Counted from the first letter of the stretch, positions 27,411-40,440 are shown. The stretch is DNA of 64,000 bases from Enterococcus sp. 9E7_DIV0242 (GCF_002140975.2 NZ_CP147247.1:3411001-3475000), one strand, 5' to 3'. Numbers and translations are program-made. The notes: generated by a model from the sequence alone, not told the origin.

Positions 27411-27454
27411 AACACCCGGATCTCTGACAGCATTTCAGCGATTCGGGTGTTTTA
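27411..27454 (+). terminator. Terminator of the sigma-54 PTS operon
   Basis: AACACCCG (27411-27418) pairs with CGGGTGTT (27444-27451), with inner CTGA/TCAG pairs, followed by TTTTA. Confidence 0.85.
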
Positions 27455-27568
27455 CTCAATACATTCGGTGAACAGAATGGGCTTAACCGAGATTTCTATT
27501 TCGTTGTATTACGGGTTATTTAATAGGATTGATGTAGCTTTAGCGACTGCTTATTTGCTATTCATGAC

Positions 27569-29149
27569 TTAATTCACAATATCTATCTGAGAGACTTCCT
27601 TGATGAAGGACCATGTCTTCCCATTGTCTTCCGATCGGAATAAGCAGGCATACATGTCATTTCCGTACTCAGAGGTTTGTTTCAATAAATTAAAGCTTGC
27701 TTCAAGAACATTGGGACTGAGTTCAGAGACTTCATCCGGTGATTGAAAAATGTCCAATCCATCTAAGGCATATTCTTCTGGCATATGCAGTATTGCTTTG
27801 CTGAAGGAGACTCCGCCATCATGAGTATAATAAATTGTCGTGCGAGTAGCGATGAATCCCAATTCTTGAGAAACAAAGCTAGCATGTTGAATGGGTTGAT
27901 TGATAGTGGTCACGTCACTTTTTTGCCAGTTTTTTCCTTTGTTTGTTGTATGGTAAACAAAAATGTTCTCACTAGACATGCTATCTGTTGTACAGAAAAT
28001 CGCTGTGCCGCTAGAGCCGTCGGGGGAGAAGCTCATTTTACGATAGCGGATTGGACCAACAGCTTCACTGATCGTGTGCTTTTGCCAAGATAAGCCAGCA
28101 TCTGCGGACGTCAGTAGATGAACGCCGTCATCGGAAGGATATAAAAACCATGAAAAATTTGGATCGATCTCATAGGTGTCATCCATCCAATAGCCGTAAG
28201 GAACTTCACCTGTCGTGAGCGTGTAGTCTCCTCCTCTCAGCCAATCAGGCTTGATCGGCACAAATCGCCAAGTTGTTCCCTTATCCGTTGTCATATAGAG
28301 TTCATCGGCCGCTTGATCGATGTATAGACTGTTCTCCTTTTCAGCTTGATGCTTCGGGAATCCCGCAGGTTGTCGCAGAAGCTGCTCCTCATTGACCCTA
28401 TCTGGTTCGGAACTGGAAGCGGTCTCCTGTTGCTCCACATCGTCAAACCCTTCCAACGTACGCGCGATACGTTGAGCTTCTTCGAAGGAAGTTGGTCTGA
28501 GAGCATAGTAAGAGATGCCGACAAAGCCAAGAACCAGAAGTGTTCCAAATGAAACCCGCAGTTTTTGTTGGAAACCTTGGTCTTTTTTCCCATAATCAAC
28601 AGCGATCACAGTTTCTTCATCCAGCATAAACAGCTTTATTTGATAAAAGCCTAATAATGTTGGCGTTTGGCCAATCATTATTTTCTGACCATCCAGTGTT
28701 GTACTCAGTATCTGACAGGAGTTTTTAACGATCGGGTGGCTTTTCCCGCTTTTAGCTGAATAGAGATAGTAATAATCCTTATCCTGTTTAACGGAAGTGA
28801 TGGCAAAAATTGCAGCGACTTGTTTTTCCAGCCATGCAGGAAAATTCCTAGCCAAAAACCGCATTTTTACAAAGCTGGTAAGGCTAAAAATGAAACAGGC
28901 AATAAGCACAATACCACCAACAATCAAGGATAACTGATAAAGCTGTCCAGCCCTGTGAAAATAAGTATAATTACGCACGATGCTTTCGATATATTGGCGA
29001 ACAAAAGTAGCAACACCGAAGAAAAATACAGCAGCTATTACGGCTGTGATAGCCATGATCCGTAAAAGTCGTCTATGATTTTTCCAGTAATGCTGCAAGA
29101 TTTTTCTCTTTTCAGAAAGCAGCTCAATAACCAACAGTTCAGAATTCAT
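27569..29149 (-). CDS. Membrane-anchored Asp-box beta-propeller protein, function unknown
   Basis: 526 residues. Three TM segments lie at about 29-49, 71-93 and 200-217, with a cytoplasmic-type domain between the second and third. After a linker (220-275) comes an extracellular domain with five Asp-box/BNR motifs (S/T-x-D-x-G-x-x-W pattern): TTDKGTTW (287), TSADAGLSW (347), TTNKGKNW (401), THDGGVSF (442) and SEDNGKTW (506). Asp boxes mark beta-propellers such as sialidases, photosystem assembly factors and sortilins. The sialidase catalytic Arg triad is not evident, so a binding role is more likely. AGGAGG precedes the ATG. It stands alone, opposite to its left neighbour. Confidence 0.75.
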   Translation of the reverse strand: MNSELLVIELLSEKRKILQHYWKNHRRLLRIMAITAVIAAVFFFGVATFVRQYIESIVRNYTYFHRAGQLYQLSLIVGGIVLIACFIFSLTSFVKMRFLARNFPAWLEKQVAAIFAITSVKQDKDYYYLYSAKSGKSHPIVKNSCQILSTTLDGQKIMIGQTPTLLGFYQIKLFMLDEETVIAVDYGKKDQGFQQKLRVSFGTLLVLGFVGISYYALRPTSFEEAQRIARTLEGFDDVEQQETASSSEPDRVNEEQLLRQPAGFPKHQAEKENSLYIDQAADELYMTTDKGTTWRFVPIKPDWLRGGDYTLTTGEVPYGYWMDDTYEIDPNFSWFLYPSDDGVHLLTSADAGLSWQKHTISEAVGPIRYRKMSFSPDGSSGTAIFCTTDSMSSENIFVYHTTNKGKNWQKSDVTTINQPIQHASFVSQELGFIATRTTIYYTHDGGVSFSKAILHMPEEYALDGLDIFQSPDEVSELSPNVLEASFNLLKQTSEYGNDMYACLFRSEDNGKTWSFIKEVSQIDIVN

Positions 29150-29380
29150 AAAATATCCTCCTTTTTATACCCAACTTTTTTAAAACCTTTTTATGTCTAT
29201 CAGTTTACTGGTTGACCAAGTATCTGACAATCGTTTTTAAATAAAATTAAGAGAGTTATAAAAAAGAAAGAGAAGATCAAGGGGTCTGTTCGTAGGAAAT
29301 TTTTAGGTTGATTTTCTCAAAAATATACAAGCAGGATCATCGTTTTCTTGGATGGGCATTTGTCATAGCACAACAAAAAT

Positions 29381-29440
29381 AAAGCAAGTTGAAGGAAGTC
29401 CTGTTACATACTAGACGCTTTTCCTTCAACTTGCTTTTCA
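29381..29440. terminator. Bidirectional terminator
   Basis: AAAGCAAGTTGAAGGAA (29381-29397) pairs perfectly with 29421-29437 around a 23-nt loop, with T-runs on both strands. It ends the leftward YxeA/peptide transcript. The rest of 29150-29462 shows no gene. Confidence 0.85.
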
Positions 29441-29462
29441 GATAATTCTTCTTGTGGATTAT

Positions 29463-29585
29463 TCAACTGAATAACTTGTTCAATATATCGCTGAGTATAT
29501 CAAAAGGAACGAGTAGGAAGCTCATAAACAGTTCGATCATGGCCTCAATAAAGTCCATCGCTATTCCCAATAAAAAATCTATCAT
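29463..29585 (-). CDS. 40-residue hydrophobic peptide, unannotated small ORF
   Basis: Reads MIDFLLGIAMDFIEAMIELF then MSFLLVPFDILSDILNKLFS. The ATG at 29585 has CGGAGGAAGAC directly upstream, 13 bp after the YxeA-like gene, and a terminator follows the stop. It is rich in F, L, I and M with regularly spaced D and E, so it would be a membrane-lying amphipathic helix of net negative charge. The ribosome site, spacing and terminator make translation likely. No family recognised. Confidence 0.6.
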   Translation of the reverse strand: MIDFLLGIAMDFIEAMIELFMSFLLVPFDILSDILNKLFS

Positions 29586-29598
29586 CTGTCTTCCTCCG

Positions 29599-29964
29599 TT
29601 AGGCCAGTTTTTCTTTTACAGTGCTTGGCAGATCCTTCTCGCTGATTTCTTTCCATGAAGTCACGCCCTTTTCCTCGTTGACGACCATTTTCAAATAGGC
29701 GGATAGTCGTAATGGTTTTTGTCGATATTCTTTCAGATGGACTGTTTTTTCTCTCCCTTTTTCATCGTAGGCGACTTGATCGTACTCGTAAAATTGAGTA
29801 CCATCAGTGATACCGCTGGCTTCGGGTGGATTCGTTATTTTTGTATAATAGCTTGGGCCACCATAGTTTTCCTCCATGTATTTATTCATAGCAAAGTTTA
29901 TTCCGAATACAAATGCCCCCGAAATAATGGCAAAAATTCCTAGTCGAGTGATTGTTTTTTTCAT
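29599..29964 (-). CDS. YxeA-family (DUF1093) secreted or membrane-anchored protein
   Basis: 121 residues from the ATG at 29964, with AAAGGATG eight bases upstream; an upstream in-frame ATG at 29994 lacks a site. An N-terminal TM or signal segment (TRLGIFAIISGAFVFGINFA) is followed by a small beta domain with the family features YYTKI, YEYDQVAYDEKGREKTV and LRLSAYLKMVV. The function of the family is unknown. It is co-transcribed with the 40-residue peptide. Confidence 0.78.
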   Translation of the reverse strand: MKKTITRLGIFAIISGAFVFGINFAMNKYMEENYGGPSYYTKITNPPEASGITDGTQFYEYDQVAYDEKGREKTVHLKEYRQKPLRLSAYLKMVVNEEKGVTSWKEISEKDLPSTVKEKLA

Positions 29965-30140
29965 AGTGATCATCCTTTCGAAATGATCATACAACGAATC
30001 GCTTCAAATGAAATCAACCTTAGGTCTGAGCTGAGGCTAACAGCTTTGTAAGGTGAAAAGGGGAGGAATGTCACATCCGTTTTTGGTACTAACTATTTCA
30101 TGATCTCTGCCATCACTCTACTAAAATATTTATTTTTATG

Positions 30141-30169
30141 TTTACGGTTTCATTTTTCTATGTTAGAAT
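30141..30169 (+). promoter_or_regulatory. Promoter of the beta-glucoside operon
   Basis: TTTACG, 17 bp, TAGAAT. It lies 16 bp ahead of the RAT leader. Confidence 0.6.
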
Positions 30170-30184
30170 ACACTCAAATAGACA

Positions 30185-30214
30185 GGCATGTGACTGGTAG
30201 TGCAGGCAGGACCT
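30185..30214 (+). promoter_or_regulatory. Ribonucleic antiterminator (RAT) for LicT/BglG
   Basis: The core TGACTGGTAGTGCAGGCAGG plus ACCT closely follows the LicT/BglG RAT pattern of B. subtilis bglP. Its 3' end overlaps the left arm of the terminator that follows, so the two structures exclude each other. The cognate antiterminator is the third gene of this operon. Confidence 0.85.
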
Positions 30215-30292
30215 AAATAAGTTGTTATTCTCTTTCTGATTTTATGCAGATACGGAATGTCGATTTATTTAAGTCCTGTCTTTTTGTATTTT
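30208..30292 (+). terminator. Leader terminator controlled by antitermination
   Basis: AGGACCTAAATAA (30208-30220) pairs with TTATTTAAGTCCT (30265-30277) with one mismatch, then GTCTTTTTGTATTTT. It stops transcription unless the antiterminator holds the RAT. Confidence 0.85.
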
Positions 30293-30340
30293 CTTCGGCC
30301 GGGAAAGTACAAACAATATTAAGGAAAAGAGGAAGCTAAC

Positions 30341-32176
30341 ATGAACTATAAAGAGACGGCGACGCAGATCGTGACCTTGATTGGCGGGAAAGAAAATGTT
30401 TCTCACTTGGAACATTGCTCCACTAGATTGCGTTTTACATTGAAGGATAAAAATAAAGCAGATATCAAGAAACTTGAAGCGGTAGATGGCGTGATGGGTG
30501 TTCGTCAGAATGTCCAGTGTCAGGTGATCATCGGTAATGATGTTGTTGAGGTATATGACGAGGTAACGAAGCTTCTCGGTGAATTAAGTGATAATGGAGA
30601 GCAGCCAAAAGAAAAACAAAAAATCGGAGCAGTGATTTTAGATTTTATTATTTCTATTTTTCAACCATTAGTACCAGCAATTGCGGGTGGGGGGATTCTG
30701 AAATCGTTGTTGATGTTGGCATCGATTTCCGGAGTGATGAGTGATCAGAGTCAGACCTATCAAATTCTTGATTTGATCGGTGGTGCACCTTTATACTTTT
30801 TACCGATTTTAGTTGCTATGACGACTGCAAACAAATTAAAAGTCAACCAGTTAGTAGCTGTTTCAGCAGTTGGTGCATTGATTTTACCAGGGATGACAGC
30901 AATGTTGGCAGAAGGGGCAACCCTGTTCTCCTTCGGTGTAGAAAATATTGCCTATGCTTCACAAGTATTTCCGGCAATTTTGACAGTCCTGTTTTATGCA
31001 CAGATGGAAAAGCTGTTTACACGCTTCTCCCTTAAATCCATTCGAATATTCTTTGTGCCGATGATGAGTTTGTTGATTACTGTACCTGTTGCACTATTGA
31101 TTTTGGGGCCATTGGGCTACAATGTCGGAACGATCTTTTCTTCAGCAATTATCACGTTGTACAATCAATTTGGGTGGCTGGCGACCGCTTTATTGGCAGC
31201 AATTTTACCATTAATGGTTGTGACAGGGATGCACAAAGCAATGATTCCCTATGCGGTTTCTTCAATGAGTGAGCTTGGCATGGAGCTGCTTTATCTACCG
31301 GCTTCTCTAGCCCACAATATTGCGGAATCAGGCGCGTGTTTTGCAGTAAGTGTGAAAACAAAGGACAAAAAGCTGCGTTCAACAGCTATTTCTGCTGGTA
31401 TTTCTGCAATGTTTGGTATTACGGAGCCAGCATTGTATGGTGTAACGATTTTGAATAAGCGGGTCTTGTATGGCGTGATGGGTGCGAGTTTGATCGGTGG
31501 AGGCTTTGCCGGTATTGTAGCAATCAAAGCTTTTGCTTTGGTCGGACCTGGGTTGGCGAGTATTACAATGTTTGCAGATAAGAGTAATCCCATGAACCTG
31601 ATTTGGGCTTTTGCGACACTGGGTCTCTCCTTTGTTGTAGCATTTATTGCTGTACTGCTGTTATTCCAAGATAAAAAAGTCGAAGAAACAGAGGCAGTAA
31701 ACTTAGAAAAAGCTGTTGGTATGGAGCTGCTGTCTAGTCCTGTGGCTGGAAGAGTCATCCCTTTGAGTGAAGTGAAAGATGATGTGTTTGCAAGCGGAAT
31801 GGTTGGTGCAGGCGTTGGGATTATTCCGGAGATCGGTGAGCTGGTTGCACCTGAAGAGGGCGAAATCACAATGATCTTTGAAACCAATCATGCAGTGGGA
31901 ATGAAGTTGAAAAATGGCGCAGAACTATTGTTCCATATCGGTATCGATACAGTTCAACTGGAAGGCGCAGGCTTTACCTCCTTTGTAAAGGCTGGTGATT
32001 ATGTTCTGCGTGGACAGAGGCTAATTGAATTTGATTTGAAGAAAATTACTGCAGCTGGTTTTGATCCGACGGTGATCTGTGTTGTAACGAACCAGGACCG
32101 TTATACTGTCAGCTCATTTAATTTAGAAAATGAAGTGACTAGCGAGTCTGATTTATTGGCTGTTACAACGATTTAG
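30341..32176 (+). CDS. Beta-glucoside PTS EIIBCA (BglP-like)
   Basis: 611 residues with the fused order IIB-IIC-IIA. IIB has C26 in LEHCSTRLRF; IIC spans about 100-450 with ten TMs and GITEPALYG; IIA (about 480-600) is of the Crr type with the His of LLFHIGIDTVQL. It imports and phosphorylates aryl-beta-glucosides or beta-diglucosides. First gene after the RAT/terminator leader, followed by a GH1 6-phospho-beta-glucosidase and the antiterminator. Confidence 0.94.
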   Translation: MNYKETATQIVTLIGGKENVSHLEHCSTRLRFTLKDKNKADIKKLEAVDGVMGVRQNVQCQVIIGNDVVEVYDEVTKLLGELSDNGEQPKEKQKIGAVILDFIISIFQPLVPAIAGGGILKSLLMLASISGVMSDQSQTYQILDLIGGAPLYFLPILVAMTTANKLKVNQLVAVSAVGALILPGMTAMLAEGATLFSFGVENIAYASQVFPAILTVLFYAQMEKLFTRFSLKSIRIFFVPMMSLLITVPVALLILGPLGYNVGTIFSSAIITLYNQFGWLATALLAAILPLMVVTGMHKAMIPYAVSSMSELGMELLYLPASLAHNIAESGACFAVSVKTKDKKLRSTAISAGISAMFGITEPALYGVTILNKRVLYGVMGASLIGGGFAGIVAIKAFALVGPGLASITMFADKSNPMNLIWAFATLGLSFVVAFIAVLLLFQDKKVEETEAVNLEKAVGMELLSSPVAGRVIPLSEVKDDVFASGMVGAGVGIIPEIGELVAPEEGEITMIFETNHAVGMKLKNGAELLFHIGIDTVQLEGAGFTSFVKAGDYVLRGQRLIEFDLKKITAAGFDPTVICVVTNQDRYTVSSFNLENEVTSESDLLAVTTI

Positions 32177-32196
32177 GAATAGCATGTTTAGTGTAG

Positions 32197-33735
<1,539 letters not shown>

Positions 33736-33756
33736 AAAATAAAAGGAGGATGACAG

Positions 33757-34596
33757 GTGATTTCAATTAAAAAGGTTTTGAATTCCAGTGTTGTTCTTGT
33801 TGAAAATAATGGCAAAGAAATGATTGCTTTGGGGAAAGGAATCGGTTTTGGAAAAAAAATCGGCGATCAGATTCCCGATGAACAGGTAGATAAAATCTTT
33901 CTTGAGGTAGAGGAACAAAAATCGGTTCAGATTGTTGAGCTGGTTGGTGAGATTCCCTTTGAATTTTTTGAAGTGACCAGAGATATTATTGCCGAAGCAG
34001 AAAAACAGCTGGGTAAGAAGCTGAACAGCAACCTCTATCTTACTTTGACAGATCACCTGCATTTTGCTGTAGAACGGGCACAGGAAGGTCTGACGGTAGC
34101 CAATCGATTATACTGGGAGATCAAAAGCTATTATCCTCAAGAATTTCAAGTGGGTAAACATGCGTTGGAGCTACTCAATGAAAAGTATGCAATCGAGCTG
34201 CCGCAGGAAGAAGCGAGCAACATCGCGTTTCATCTAATCAACGCTCAATCAGAAGATACAGAGAACGCGGATGGCTTCAAATATGCAAAAATGATTGGCG
34301 GTATCGTTAATATGGTGCGCTATTCGATTCAAAAAGAAATTGACACAAATTCGATTCACTACACACGATTCATCACGCATGTTCGCTTTTTTGTCGAAAG
34401 ATATTACTCAGACGGACTATTGGAAGATACTGAGGATCAGTTGTATAAGCAAATGTGGACCTTGTACCCTTCGGCGATGGAGACCGCAACGAAGGTCAAG
34501 GAGTACTTGGAAAAGGTCTATCAAGCGACGATTCCTGATGAAGAAATCGTGTATCTTGGAGTGCATATCAATCGATTGATGAAGCATTCAACTTAA
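33757..34596 (+). CDS. licT: LicT/BglG-family transcription antiterminator
   Basis: 279 residues from a GTG start (GGAGG at 33745-33749). An N-terminal co-antiterminator RNA-binding domain (SIKKVLNSSVVLVENNGKEM, to about residue 60) is followed by PRD1 (65-170) and PRD2 (175-279), whose His residues receive PTS phosphate. It binds the RAT at 30185-30214 and allows transcription when substrate is present. It is the third gene of its own operon, giving autoregulation. Confidence 0.93.
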   Translation: MISIKKVLNSSVVLVENNGKEMIALGKGIGFGKKIGDQIPDEQVDKIFLEVEEQKSVQIVELVGEIPFEFFEVTRDIIAEAEKQLGKKLNSNLYLTLTDHLHFAVERAQEGLTVANRLYWEIKSYYPQEFQVGKHALELLNEKYAIELPQEEASNIAFHLINAQSEDTENADGFKYAKMIGGIVNMVRYSIQKEIDTNSIHYTRFITHVRFFVERYYSDGLLEDTEDQLYKQMWTLYPSAMETATKVKEYLEKVYQATIPDEEIVYLGVHINRLMKHST

Positions 34597-34622
34597 GAAA
34601 AAGGAATACAGCTTCTAAAAAT

Positions 34623-34674
34623 AGAGCAGGACGATGATCAGAGAATTTTTCTGATTATCGTCCGCTCTTTTTTT
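34623..34674 (+). terminator. Terminator of the beta-glucoside operon
   Basis: GAGCAGGACGATGATCAGA pairs with TCTGATTATCGTCCGCTC, then TTTTTTT. Confidence 0.9.
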
Positions 34675-34741
34675 GCATGACTTACTTTTTGTTCGGGTGG
34701 TTTCAACGTATGGACTTAGGTCCAATAGTGCGTGAAGCCAT

Positions 34742-34755
34742 TGTAAGCGGTTTTC
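34742..34755. promoter_or_regulatory. Possible cre (CcpA) site
   Basis: TGTAAGCGGTTTTC matches 12 of 14 consensus positions. It lies 155 bp ahead of the alpha-glucoside PTS gene. The rest of 34675-34909 holds nothing else firm. Confidence 0.4.
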
Positions 34756-34909
34756 GCTGATGGTAGATTAAGGGTGTAGGAGATAGGAGATTTATTCTTT
34801 AGACAGCTAGCTGCATGTGTTCCGCTAATATCGTGAGATCAGGAACACCCATCGAATAAATGGGTTAACCGTATTCTTATGACTGCAAAATGAATCAGGA
34901 GGTAAATCA

Positions 34910-37826
<2,917 letters not shown>

Positions 37827-37861
37827 GCTTTGTTTCCGAAAGAATTTCATGTTATAAAGAA

Positions 37862-37947
37862 GTTGTGACAAAGATTTTTCGTCCCTCTAAAGAACTGATT
37901 ATCTGTTTTTTTGAGAGTTAAGGGATATTTCCTGTCACAGCTTTTTT
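37862..37947 (+). terminator. Long terminator stem
   Basis: AAGTTGTGACA (37862 on) pairs with TGTCACAGCTT, with further pairing inward (CGTCCCTCT with AGGGATA), followed by a T-run. It separates the GH4 gene from the RpiR gene. Confidence 0.7.
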
Positions 37948-37969
37948 ATTTCTTTAAGGAGTGACAAAC

Positions 37970-38752
37970 ATGAGATTCCACGACTTAGTTAATCAGCACT
38001 ATGAATTGTTAAGTGAAACGGATTTGGAGATCAGTCGTTTTATTTCAGAGCATAAAGAAGAGGTGCGGCAACTGAGCATCAAAGAATTTGCTCACAAAAG
38101 TCTTTCTTCTAAATCCTCAGTGATCCGTTTTGCTCAGAAACTTGGCTTTACCGGCTTCAGTGAAATGCGTAACTTTTTGAAATGGGAGGAAGCCAGTCCA
38201 GAGGAGCAAGGACAGCTCTCATTCCGAAAACAGGTTCTTCGTGATACCGAAAAAACGATCCGCTATATTCAAGAAGCGGATTGGACAGCGATTTATCAAG
38301 CAATTGATCAGGCAGAACATATTTATTTGGTGTCTACAGGTGTGACCCAGAAAAGCCAGGCTTCTGAACTGCAACGACTGTTTTTGCTAATTGGCAAGCC
38401 GGCTCAAGTGATTCCAGGGACTGGATCAAGCAATGAAATCAAGCGGATATTGGAGCGGGTTACAGAAAAAGATGTTTTATTCCTACTATCCTTATCGGGG
38501 GAAAATACCGGACTGATCGAAATTTTAAATATCTTATCAATCAAAAAAGCTAAAATCATTTCTATAACTGACCATAAAGATAACTCATTATCTGGACGTT
38601 CGAATTTTAATTTATATGCGGCGAGTAGTCGGAGTCCGCTTCCTCAACATTGGTGGCTACAAACTGCTTCGACCTTCTTCATTTTGATAGAAGCCTTTGT
38701 TTTTGGTTATGTTGATTTTCAAAGGAAGCAGTTGAAAGAAACAGAACAATAA
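37970..38752 (+). CDS. RpiR/MurR-family regulator with SIS domain
   Basis: 260 residues. The ATG at 37970 has AAGGAG eight bases upstream; the GTG at 37961 overlaps that site. An N-terminal HTH_6 domain (1-77, KEFAHKSLSSKSSVIRFAQK) is joined to a sugar-phosphate-binding SIS domain (about 105-245, VLFLLSLSGENTGLIEIL). It probably senses maltose-6-phosphate or a related ester and controls the PTS/GH4 operon upstream, like GlvR/YfiA-type regulators. Its own terminator follows. Confidence 0.88.
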   Translation: MRFHDLVNQHYELLSETDLEISRFISEHKEEVRQLSIKEFAHKSLSSKSSVIRFAQKLGFTGFSEMRNFLKWEEASPEEQGQLSFRKQVLRDTEKTIRYIQEADWTAIYQAIDQAEHIYLVSTGVTQKSQASELQRLFLLIGKPAQVIPGTGSSNEIKRILERVTEKDVLFLLSLSGENTGLIEILNILSIKKAKIISITDHKDNSLSGRSNFNLYAASSRSPLPQHWWLQTASTFFILIEAFVFGYVDFQRKQLKETEQ

Positions 38753-38770
38753 TTAAAAAAACTATTTAAA

Positions 38771-38809
38771 GGAAGCCTAAACAGTTGATATAAGGGGCTT
38801 TCTTTTCTT
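38771..38809 (+). terminator. Terminator after the RpiR gene
   Basis: GGAAGCC and GGCTTTC around an 18-nt loop, then TTTTC. Confidence 0.6.
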
Positions 38810-38834
38810 ATTAAAAAATTTGTTAGAAAAAGTG

Positions 38835-38891
38835 TTGACAAAAATAGAGCATGGGTATATTATAAAGACATAGCAAGACCGACGGTCGGTC
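38835..38891 (+). promoter_or_regulatory. TetR gene promoter with palindromic operator
   Basis: TTGACA (38835-38840), 17 bp, TATTAT (38858-38863): a near-consensus promoter. GACCGACGGTCGGTC (38877-38891), a perfect palindrome with 7-bp arms, begins 14 bp after the -10 and would cover the transcription start. The same 15 bp recurs at 39599-39613, so the adjacent TetR protein most likely binds both. Confidence 0.9.
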
Positions 38892-38915
38892 AAGAGAGTA
38901 GGAAGGAGGTCAACC

Positions 38916-39560
38916 ATGAGAACAGTAAAGGAACATGACGAAAGAAAAACAGAAATATTAGATACCGCAAAAACATTGTTTCTTTCAAAGGGCTATGATA
39001 AAACAACAATCAATGATATTCTCAAAACGATCGGCATTGCCAAAGGAACCTTATATCATTATTTCAAGTCAAAAGAAGAAGTGATGGAAGCAGTAGTAAT
39101 GAGAGTCATCGAACAAGATATGCTCACTGCTAAAGAAATTGCAGGAAATAGCGAATTGACTGCACTGGATAAAATTATTCAATTTCTATTAGCACAACAG
39201 CCGACTGAAAATGAAGAGAAAAATGAGTTGATTGAACAATTTCCAAGAGTGGAAAATGCGTTGATGAAACAACGCGCGATGGAAGGGACACTACAATATA
39301 TCTGTCCGATACTGGCAGAAGTGATAGAGGAAGGAAATCAAAATGGAGAATTCCAGACACCCTATCCTTTAGAAGCTATCCAATTTTTGATCGCCGGCAT
39401 TCAGACATTGATGGATGAGCGAATGATCACACCCGATGAAGAAGCGATGAAACGCAGGATAATGTCTTTTATCGATATCATCTTTAGAGTGATTGGACTC
39501 AGTGAAGCAATTGATAAAGAAGAAGTTACAAACAGAATCATGTCAATATTTGCTAATTAA
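38916..39560 (+). CDS. TetR/AcrR-family regulator
   Basis: 214 residues. The N-terminal TetR HTH is clear (KTEILDTAKTLFLSKGYDKT then GIAKGTLYHYFKSKEE, about 10-58); the C-terminal ligand-binding part is helical and of no recognised class. It is autoregulated through the operator overlapping its promoter, and an identical operator precedes the small-protein genes downstream. AAGGAGG precedes the ATG. It appears dedicated to the four-gene cassette that follows. Confidence 0.92.
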   Translation: MRTVKEHDERKTEILDTAKTLFLSKGYDKTTINDILKTIGIAKGTLYHYFKSKEEVMEAVVMRVIEQDMLTAKEIAGNSELTALDKIIQFLLAQQPTENEEKNELIEQFPRVENALMKQRAMEGTLQYICPILAEVIEEGNQNGEFQTPYPLEAIQFLIAGIQTLMDERMITPDEEAMKRRIMSFIDIIFRVIGLSEAIDKEEVTNRIMSIFAN

Positions 39561-39598
39561 ACTCAACAGTAGTTGGGTTTAAAAAATAAACTAAAAAT

Positions 39599-39613
39599 GA
39601 CCGACGGTCGGTC
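39599..39613 (+). promoter_or_regulatory. Second TetR operator
   Basis: GACCGACGGTCGGTC, identical to the 15 bp at 38877-38891, placed 20 bp ahead of the first small gene. No separate consensus promoter is obvious just upstream, so it may act as a roadblock or tune a weak promoter. Confidence 0.85.
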
Positions 39614-39632
39614 AAGGAAGAAGGAACGAATT

Positions 39633-39890
39633 ATGAATCATACAGAAGTAATCCAAACAATAGCAGAAAGAAGCAATACAGATTTTCTAACATGTCAAAC
39701 AATTATGAAAGGCTACGAAAAATATTGTGAGAACAACGTTACTCGTACCTCAAGAAAGCATCTAAAAGCCATCATCGGTCATATTTCTAACGAAACACTG
39801 ATCGACAGTCTGACTTGTCAAACAGTTATGGAGAACTTTTTCGATCTAATGAAGGCCCAAATCAAATCTAAGATTCCATTTATGAAATAA
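39633..39890 (+). CDS. 85-residue small protein A with internal repeat
   Basis: The ATG at 39633 follows GAAGAAGGAACG; an in-frame ATG at 39573 lies upstream of the operator and is less likely. The protein is helical and cytoplasmic. It contains a 41-residue internal repeat: FLTCQTIMKGYEKY (18-31) and SLTCQTVMENFFDL (59-72). The N-terminus (TEVIQTIAERSNT) faintly resembles the helical hairpin of HU-type proteins, but no DNA-binding arm is present. A paralogue lies at 40483. Function unknown; the two Cys per molecule at matching positions could bind metal or form disulfides. Confidence 0.8.
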   Translation: MNHTEVIQTIAERSNTDFLTCQTIMKGYEKYCENNVTRTSRKHLKAIIGHISNETLIDSLTCQTVMENFFDLMKAQIKSKIPFMK

Positions 39891-39956
39891 ATCAGTTGCA
39901 CTAAAAATAAACACAAAGAAGAAAACAATCAAACTAAATGAAAAGAGGAAATCATC

Positions 39957-40163
39957 ATGAAAACAAAAACAATCGCAGTAATCGTAGGAACAGTAATCTG
40001 TTTAGGAATGGCATCACAGGTAGTGGAAAACAGTTTGGATAAAGAAGCAATCAAGGATTATTTAACAGAAAATGTGAAGGAGCATGACGAAGAAGAAAGT
40101 CCCATCAATTTTGAAATTGGCGATAAGGAAGAACGCAGCTTATTGGAATGGATCGGATTTTAA
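39957..40163 (+). CDS. 68-residue membrane-anchored or secreted small protein B
   Basis: A hydrophobic N-terminus (KTIAVIVGTVICLGMASQVV) of TM or signal type is followed by an acidic tail (VKEHDEEESPINFEIGDKEE). No lipobox. The second copy (40234) is about 85% identical, differing mainly after residue 57. Function unknown. The acidic tail might bind cations or a basic partner. Confidence 0.78.
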   Translation: MKTKTIAVIVGTVICLGMASQVVENSLDKEAIKDYLTENVKEHDEEESPINFEIGDKEERSLLEWIGF

Positions 40164-40233
40164 GTGTATTGAAAAAATGAAGTAACTAGGATCAATAGAT
40201 AAACCAAAAAAACTATGAAAAGAGGAAATCAAC

Positions 40234-40440
40234 ATGAAAACAAAAACAATCGCAGCAATCGTAGGAGCAGTAATCTGTTTAGGAATGGCATCACAGGTAG
40301 TAGAAAGCAGTTTGGATAAAGAAGCAATCAAAAATTATCTAACAGAAAATGTGAAGGAACATGACGAAGAAGAAAGTCCCATCAATTTTGAAATTGGCGA
40401 TAAGGACGAAGCCGGCTTTATAGAAAGAATTGGTTTTTAA
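40234..40440 (+). CDS. 68-residue small protein B', duplicate
   Basis: Tandem copy of the gene at 39957: same length, same N-terminal hydrophobic segment and same DEEESPINFEIGDK tail, with a diverged end (DEAGFIERIGF against EERSLLEWIGF). Retention of an open frame and ribosome site in both copies argues that both are used. Confidence 0.78.
   Translation: MKTKTIAAIVGAVICLGMASQVVESSLDKEAIKNYLTENVKEHDEEESPINFEIGDKDEAGFIERIGF

Noticed and set aside
31291..31887. Minus-strand open frames opposite the bglP-like gene
   Set aside because: Antisense shadows of a membrane-protein gene without ribosome sites.
39573..39632. N-terminal extension of the first small A protein
   Set aside because: The frame is open, but it spans the TetR operator, and the paralogue at 40483 starts at the position matching 39633.
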